This document shows, piece by piece, positions 23,439-26,602 of a DNA stretch of 26,602 nucleotides. The notes beneath the pieces were generated by a model, which was not told the origin of the DNA, did not search any database, and was given only the letters and a program-made list of their open reading frames with translations. Both the position numbers and the translations under genes were made by a program. Source of the stretch: Bacteroidales bacterium (GTDB lineage Bacteria; Bacteroidota; Bacteroidia; Bacteroidales; Muribaculaceae); the NCBI GenBank assembly GCA_004557385.1, contig SFEA01000034.1, forward strand, positions 1 to 26,602, read 5' to 3'. The first letter of the stretch is position 1; each line of letters starts with the position of its first letter.

Positions 23439-24521
23439 ATGATTAAACATGTAATTTTGGGCTTGATGTTGACAATGTTTTCAGTCAATGCCATAGCAGA
23501 GACAGTAGCGGCAAACAGCGACGTGATTCGCTATGTGGGTCGCGTGGAGCATCAATCCGACGGGAGCGTGCGCTACGATTGGGTAGGCACTTATCTTGAA
23601 GTTGGATTCATTGGCGACGGCATCTCGGCGGTGCTGAGCGAGGAAGGTACGAGTTTCCACAATGTAATTATCGACGGCAAAGTGCAGTGCAAGATAAAGA
23701 TTGAAGGCAAAACGGCGCAGACCTACAGCCTTGCCAAGGGATTGGGCAAAGGCAAGCATGTGTTGCGCCTGCAAAAGTGCACCGAGGGCGAGTTTGGCTG
23801 CACCACTGTGCACTCCATCGAACCCTCACGCGGCGGCAAGCTGTTTGCCACTGAGCCGCGCAAGCGCCTCATTGAGGTGATTGGCGACAGCTACACCTGC
23901 GGTTACGGCACCGAGAGCCTGAGCGCCGACGAGCATTTCAGCCTCGACACCGAGAATTGCAACAAGGCTTATGGCTGCATCGTGGCGCGATATTTCGATG
24001 CCGACTATGTGCTGGTTGCCCATTCCGGTCAGGGCATCGTGCGCCACTATGGCGACAGTGTACAGGAGAGCGCCGACAATATGCCAAAGCGCTGGCAACG
24101 CCTGTTCGACGCTCACGGCAAGCGAAAATATGATTTTAAAGCCTATCGCCCCGACTTGGTGATGATTATGCTTGGCGAAAACGATTTCTCGCCAACAGCC
24201 ATTCCCACCGAGGAGCAATATGTGGGCGGATATGTGAAACTCATCGAAAACATCAAGGCTAATTATGGCGAGGTGCCGGTGCTGTGTATTGCGCCTCACG
24301 CTGCCAACCTCTATTTGCGTGCTGCCGTTGCTCGGCTGGGCGAACGCACTGCCGGCATGAAGGGCGTTACCATTGCTCACAGTCTGCTTGGCGTGGTGAA
24401 GCATCCTCACGACCTCGGCGCCGACTGGCATCCAAACTATCAGGGACAATGCAAAATTGCCATGTCGCTCATCCCGCAGATTTCTTATATCACCGGATGG
24501 CAGTTGCCTAATCTTTTTTAG
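23439..24521 (+). CDS. Secreted SGNH/GDSL esterase, CE2-like
   Basis: The 360-residue product has a signal peptide (MIKHVILGLMLTMFSVNAIA, then ET). An N-terminal beta-rich domain (about residues 28-135; RYVGRVEHQSDGSVRYDWVG) resembles the jelly roll of carbohydrate esterase family 2. The SGNH hydrolase domain follows with Ser151 in EVIGDSYTCGYG, the Gly and Asn blocks (AHSGQGIV and MLGENDFSP) and Asp329/His331 in GADWHPNYQGQ. CE2 enzymes remove acetyl groups from xylan, mannan and other glycans. The acetylated substrate here is unknown. The next gene follows after 32 nt on the same strand. Confidence 0.87.
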   Translation: MIKHVILGLMLTMFSVNAIAETVAANSDVIRYVGRVEHQSDGSVRYDWVGTYLEVGFIGDGISAVLSEEGTSFHNVIIDGKVQCKIKIEGKTAQTYSLAKGLGKGKHVLRLQKCTEGEFGCTTVHSIEPSRGGKLFATEPRKRLIEVIGDSYTCGYGTESLSADEHFSLDTENCNKAYGCIVARYFDADYVLVAHSGQGIVRHYGDSVQESADNMPKRWQRLFDAHGKRKYDFKAYRPDLVMIMLGENDFSPTAIPTEEQYVGGYVKLIENIKANYGEVPVLCIAPHAANLYLRAAVARLGERTAGMKGVTIAHSLLGVVKHPHDLGADWHPNYQGQCKIAMSLIPQISYITGWQLPNLF

Positions 24522-24553
24522 AAAGATATAGATAACTAAATATTAACCAAACT

Positions 24554-25456
24554 ATGACAAATAAGAGAATTGCACTGCTGATTGCTTCGGCAATGGTTTG
24601 CTGCACTGTGTGGGCGGCTAAGCCTCGCGCCGGTCACATTATTTATGTAGGCTTCGACGGATGGGGCTCGTATAGCGTCGAAAAAGCCGAAATGCCAACC
24701 GTGAAACGGCTTATGGCGCAGGGCTGCTACACGCTGCAGAAGCGTGCCGTGTTGCCCTCGTCGAGCGCCGTCAACTGGGCGTCGATGTTTATGGGCGCCG
24801 GTCCGGAGGTGCACGGCTACACCGATTGGGGTTCGCGTGTGCCCGAGGTGAAGCCTCGCCAGTTGTATAAAAACAACATTTTCCCCACCATATTTCAGTT
24901 GCTGCGCGACCAGCGCCCCGAAGCCGTATCTGGCGTGCTTTATGAGTGGGAAGGCATAAAATATCTCGTAGACACGCTGTCGCTGAGCTGCCATGCGCAA
25001 GCTCGTGACTTTGAGAAACATCCCGCGCTGCTTGCCGAGATGGCTGAGAAATACATCAAAGAAAGCAAACCGCAGCTGCTGGCAATCTGTTTCGATTCGC
25101 CCGACCATACCGGGCACGTCGATGGCCACGACACCCCGGCGTATTATGCCAAGCTTGTTGAACTCGACGGCTATCTGGCTCGCATTGTCAAGGCGGTGGA
25201 AGATGCCGGCATAATCGACGACACGGTGTTTATCATCACTTCCGACCACGGCGGCATCAACAAGGGCCATGGCGGCAAGACTTGGGAGGAAATGGAAACT
25301 CCGCTGATTGTGGCAGGCAAAGGCATTCGCACCGGCGGCGTGCAGCTCACCGAAAGCATTGTTCAGTATGATGTGGCGGCAACGATGGCTTACATCTTGC
25401 GCTTGAAGCAGCCACAAGCGTGGGTGGGCAGACCCATTCTGTCGCTGTTTAAGTGA
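24554..25456 (+). CDS. Secreted alkaline-phosphatase-superfamily phosphodiesterase
   Basis: The 300-residue protein has a signal peptide (MTNKRIALLIASAMVCCTVW, cleavage near WAA). The fold is that of type I phosphodiesterase/nucleotide pyrophosphatase. Metal-site motifs are IYVGFDGWGS (Asp), LPSSSAVNWASM with the Ser nucleophile position, CFDSPDHTGHVDGHD (Asp and His) and ITSDHGGINKGHGG (Asp-His, His). There is no Cys/Ser-x-Pro-x-Arg sulfatase signature, so it is not a sulfatase. The substrate could be a nucleotide, a phospholipid or a phosphorylated glycan. It stands between the CE2-like esterase and the SUMF1 gene, and its stop codon is in frame with the latter. Confidence 0.87.
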   Translation: MTNKRIALLIASAMVCCTVWAAKPRAGHIIYVGFDGWGSYSVEKAEMPTVKRLMAQGCYTLQKRAVLPSSSAVNWASMFMGAGPEVHGYTDWGSRVPEVKPRQLYKNNIFPTIFQLLRDQRPEAVSGVLYEWEGIKYLVDTLSLSCHAQARDFEKHPALLAEMAEKYIKESKPQLLAICFDSPDHTGHVDGHDTPAYYAKLVELDGYLARIVKAVEDAGIIDDTVFIITSDHGGINKGHGGKTWEEMETPLIVAGKGIRTGGVQLTESIVQYDVAATMAYILRLKQPQAWVGRPILSLFK

Positions 25457-25468
25457 TATTTCTTGCAA

Positions 25469-26206
25469 ATGGCCGATGTTTTTTGCAAAAAATGTTATTT
25501 CGGCAATGAGACTTTCACTGTGAAAGGCGTTGAGTTCACCATGATTGCCGTTGAAGGCGGCACATTCACCATGGGCGCCACACCCGAGCAGGGCAGTGAT
25601 GCTGAAGACTGGGAAAAGCCAACGCATCAAGTGACACTTTCGAGTTATTATATCGGTGAAACCGAGGTGACCCAGGCGCTATGGCAAGCGGTGATGGGGA
25701 AAAATCCGAGTTGGTATAAGGGCGATAACCTTCCAGTTGAAGAGGTGTCGTGGAACGATTGCCAGGATTTTATTAAGAAATTGAACGCATTGACGGGGAA
25801 GAATTTCCGCTTGCCTACCGAGGCGGAATGGGAATATGCAGCTCGTGGCGGAAACAAGAGCAGCGGCTATAAATATAGCGGCAGCAACAATATCACCGAT
25901 GTTGCGTGGTATATTAATAACAGCGGCAGCAAGACTTATCCTGTCAAGACCAAGCAAGCAAACGAGCTTGGCATCTACGATATGAGCGGCAATGTTCAAG
26001 AATGGTGTCAGGACTGGTACGGCTTCTATGATAGAATTGTACAAACCAATCCAATTGGTCCTGTTATGGGTGAGTTCCGCGTGATTCGTGGTGGAAATTG
26101 GGAAGAGAACGTTGAAGTAAACTGCCAAACGTGGTCGCGTGGTTGTCTTGTCCCCAGTGATCGCCGCAATTACCTTGGCTTCCGCCTTGTCCTCTCCGCC
26201 GAGTAA
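25469..26206 (+). CDS. SUMF1/formylglycine-generating-enzyme-like protein, possibly 5'-truncated
   Basis: The 245-residue protein has the SUMF1 (FGE-sulfatase) fold: IAVEGGTFTMGATPEQGSD, YYIGETEVTQALWQAVMGKN, FRLPTEAEWEYAARGG, YDMSGNVQEWCQDWYG and FRVIRGGNW to LGFRLVL. The end carries NCQTWSRGC instead of the two-cysteine pattern of true formylglycine-generating enzymes, so catalysis is doubtful. The family also includes binding proteins without enzyme activity. Unlike many Bacteroidales relatives it lacks a signal peptide, and it starts with an unusual MADVFCKKCYFG. Its frame runs back to the TGA of the phosphatase-family gene 12 nt upstream. The gene may therefore be a truncated copy or a separated fusion partner. 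The ATG at 25469 is chosen; a TTG two codons earlier is possible. Confidence 0.75.
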   Translation: MADVFCKKCYFGNETFTVKGVEFTMIAVEGGTFTMGATPEQGSDAEDWEKPTHQVTLSSYYIGETEVTQALWQAVMGKNPSWYKGDNLPVEEVSWNDCQDFIKKLNALTGKNFRLPTEAEWEYAARGGNKSSGYKYSGSNNITDVAWYINNSGSKTYPVKTKQANELGIYDMSGNVQEWCQDWYGFYDRIVQTNPIGPVMGEFRVIRGGNWEENVEVNCQTWSRGCLVPSDRRNYLGFRLVLSAE

Positions 26207-26602
26207 CCTCGCCGCGGCATGCCTGTAGGGGTGTATCGGCTGCTAAGGCATCTGTCGAGGACGCGAACCCTCCCCTGCAGCAGGGTCTGCAACCGCTCCA
26301 CGGTTGGCTTTGGATGGAAGATTCATCGGCTTATCCCCACGTAGCCGACTGCACTATGTTTGTCGTCAACGCGAGGTTATTGATATTGCAACCGCTCGCG
26401 CGGTTGTGCACGGCGGTTGGCAGATGTTTGTAGGGGCGTATGGCAATACACCCGGAGGGACGCGCGAGGGGCCATCGGAGATGGCATACCATGCATAACC
26501 GCAGGCAAGCCCACAAGGGCGCAGCCTGCGGAGAGGTGGCACCAATAATAATGTGCCTCGAAGTGGCACAACATTGTTCGACATCTTCGACGCCGAATGA
26601 TA
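26207..26602. repeat. Non-coding, hairpin-rich repeat-like region
   Basis: The last 396 bases have no convincing gene. TGTAGGGGTGTAT (26224-26236) recurs with one change as TGTAGGGGCGTAT (26429-26441). Two hairpins share the arms CAACCG and CGGTTG (26290-26306 and 26389-26406). Further hairpins are GCCATC-GGA-GATGGC (26471-26485), CGCAGGC/GCCTGCG (26500-26530, with an inner GCCC-ACAA-GGGC) and TGTGCC/GGCACA (26552-26570). Short open frames of 60-70 codons here are Pro- and Arg-rich and look spurious. From memory, similar GTAGGGGCGTAT-type intergenic elements occur dispersed in gut Bacteroidales. This cannot be confirmed here. Confidence 0.55.

Noticed and set aside
24554..25456. Sulfatase served by the adjacent SUMF1 protein
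   Set aside because: The protein has no Cys/Ser-x-Pro-x-Arg sulfatase signature and matches the phosphodiesterase branch of the alkaline phosphatase superfamily.
26304..26584. Open frames of 60-72 codons on both strands near the right end
   Set aside because: Overlapping frames on both strands, Pro/Arg-rich translations and dense hairpins point to non-coding repeat DNA.

Overview
The window reads as the chromosome of a gut-type Bacteroidales bacterium, possibly Muribaculaceae (family-level guess). Signs of this are an LpxC-FabZ fusion, a DAHP synthase-chorismate mutase fusion, a Bacteroidetes-type omega subunit, a BamD lipoprotein, and repeated promoter elements of the Bacteroidetes kind (TTTG, about 19-22 bp, TAnnTTTG). 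No tRNA, rRNA, CRISPR array, integrase or transposase was seen.

Layout. (1) 1-5257, minus strand: an acyltransferase, a membrane metallophosphoesterase, Tex and a short FolK-like protein, the last three joined by 4-nt ATGA overlaps. An AT-rich small ORF with an in-frame stop and a terminator end this group. (2) 5346-8701, minus: RluD-type pseudouridine synthase and a PASTA protein, then rpoZ and bamD. (3) 8977-15428, plus: a GH95 fucosidase, then a three-gene set for murein peptides (transglutaminase-like, NlpC/P60, Tat-signal dipeptide epimerase). (4) 15451-15484: a bidirectional terminator. (5) 15534-18800, minus: the lipid A genes lpxD, lpxC-fabZ and lpxA. (6) 18991-22936, minus: the Phe/Tyr pathway pheA, aminotransferase, DAHP synthase-chorismate mutase and tyrA, closed by a strong terminator. 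(7) 22937-23438: the pheA leader and divergent promoters. (8) 23439-26206, plus: an SGNH/CE2-type esterase, an alkaline-phosphatase-superfamily enzyme and an SUMF1-domain protein. (9) 26207-26602: non-coding, hairpin-rich repeat-like DNA.

The main discovery is a complete ribosome-mediated attenuator upstream of pheA. A good promoter is followed by an 18-residue leader ORF (MKRFYAYSFFYYFYFNRK) with five Phe and five Tyr codons. Directly after its stop codon comes GGCGGGA, complementary to the TCCCGCC in the 5' arm of a terminator hairpin that ends in a T run. The operon it controls makes both Phe and Tyr, which matches the mixed codons. The PheA ACT domain has lost the usual ESRP Phe-binding motif, so control may have moved from enzyme feedback to the leader RNA.

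Other points worth a look are a perfect 16-bp palindrome between the promoter elements of the GH95 gene, a 14-bp inverted repeat ending at the promoter of the murein-peptide operon, the broken small ORF at the left end, and an in-frame stop between the phosphatase-family and SUMF1 genes.
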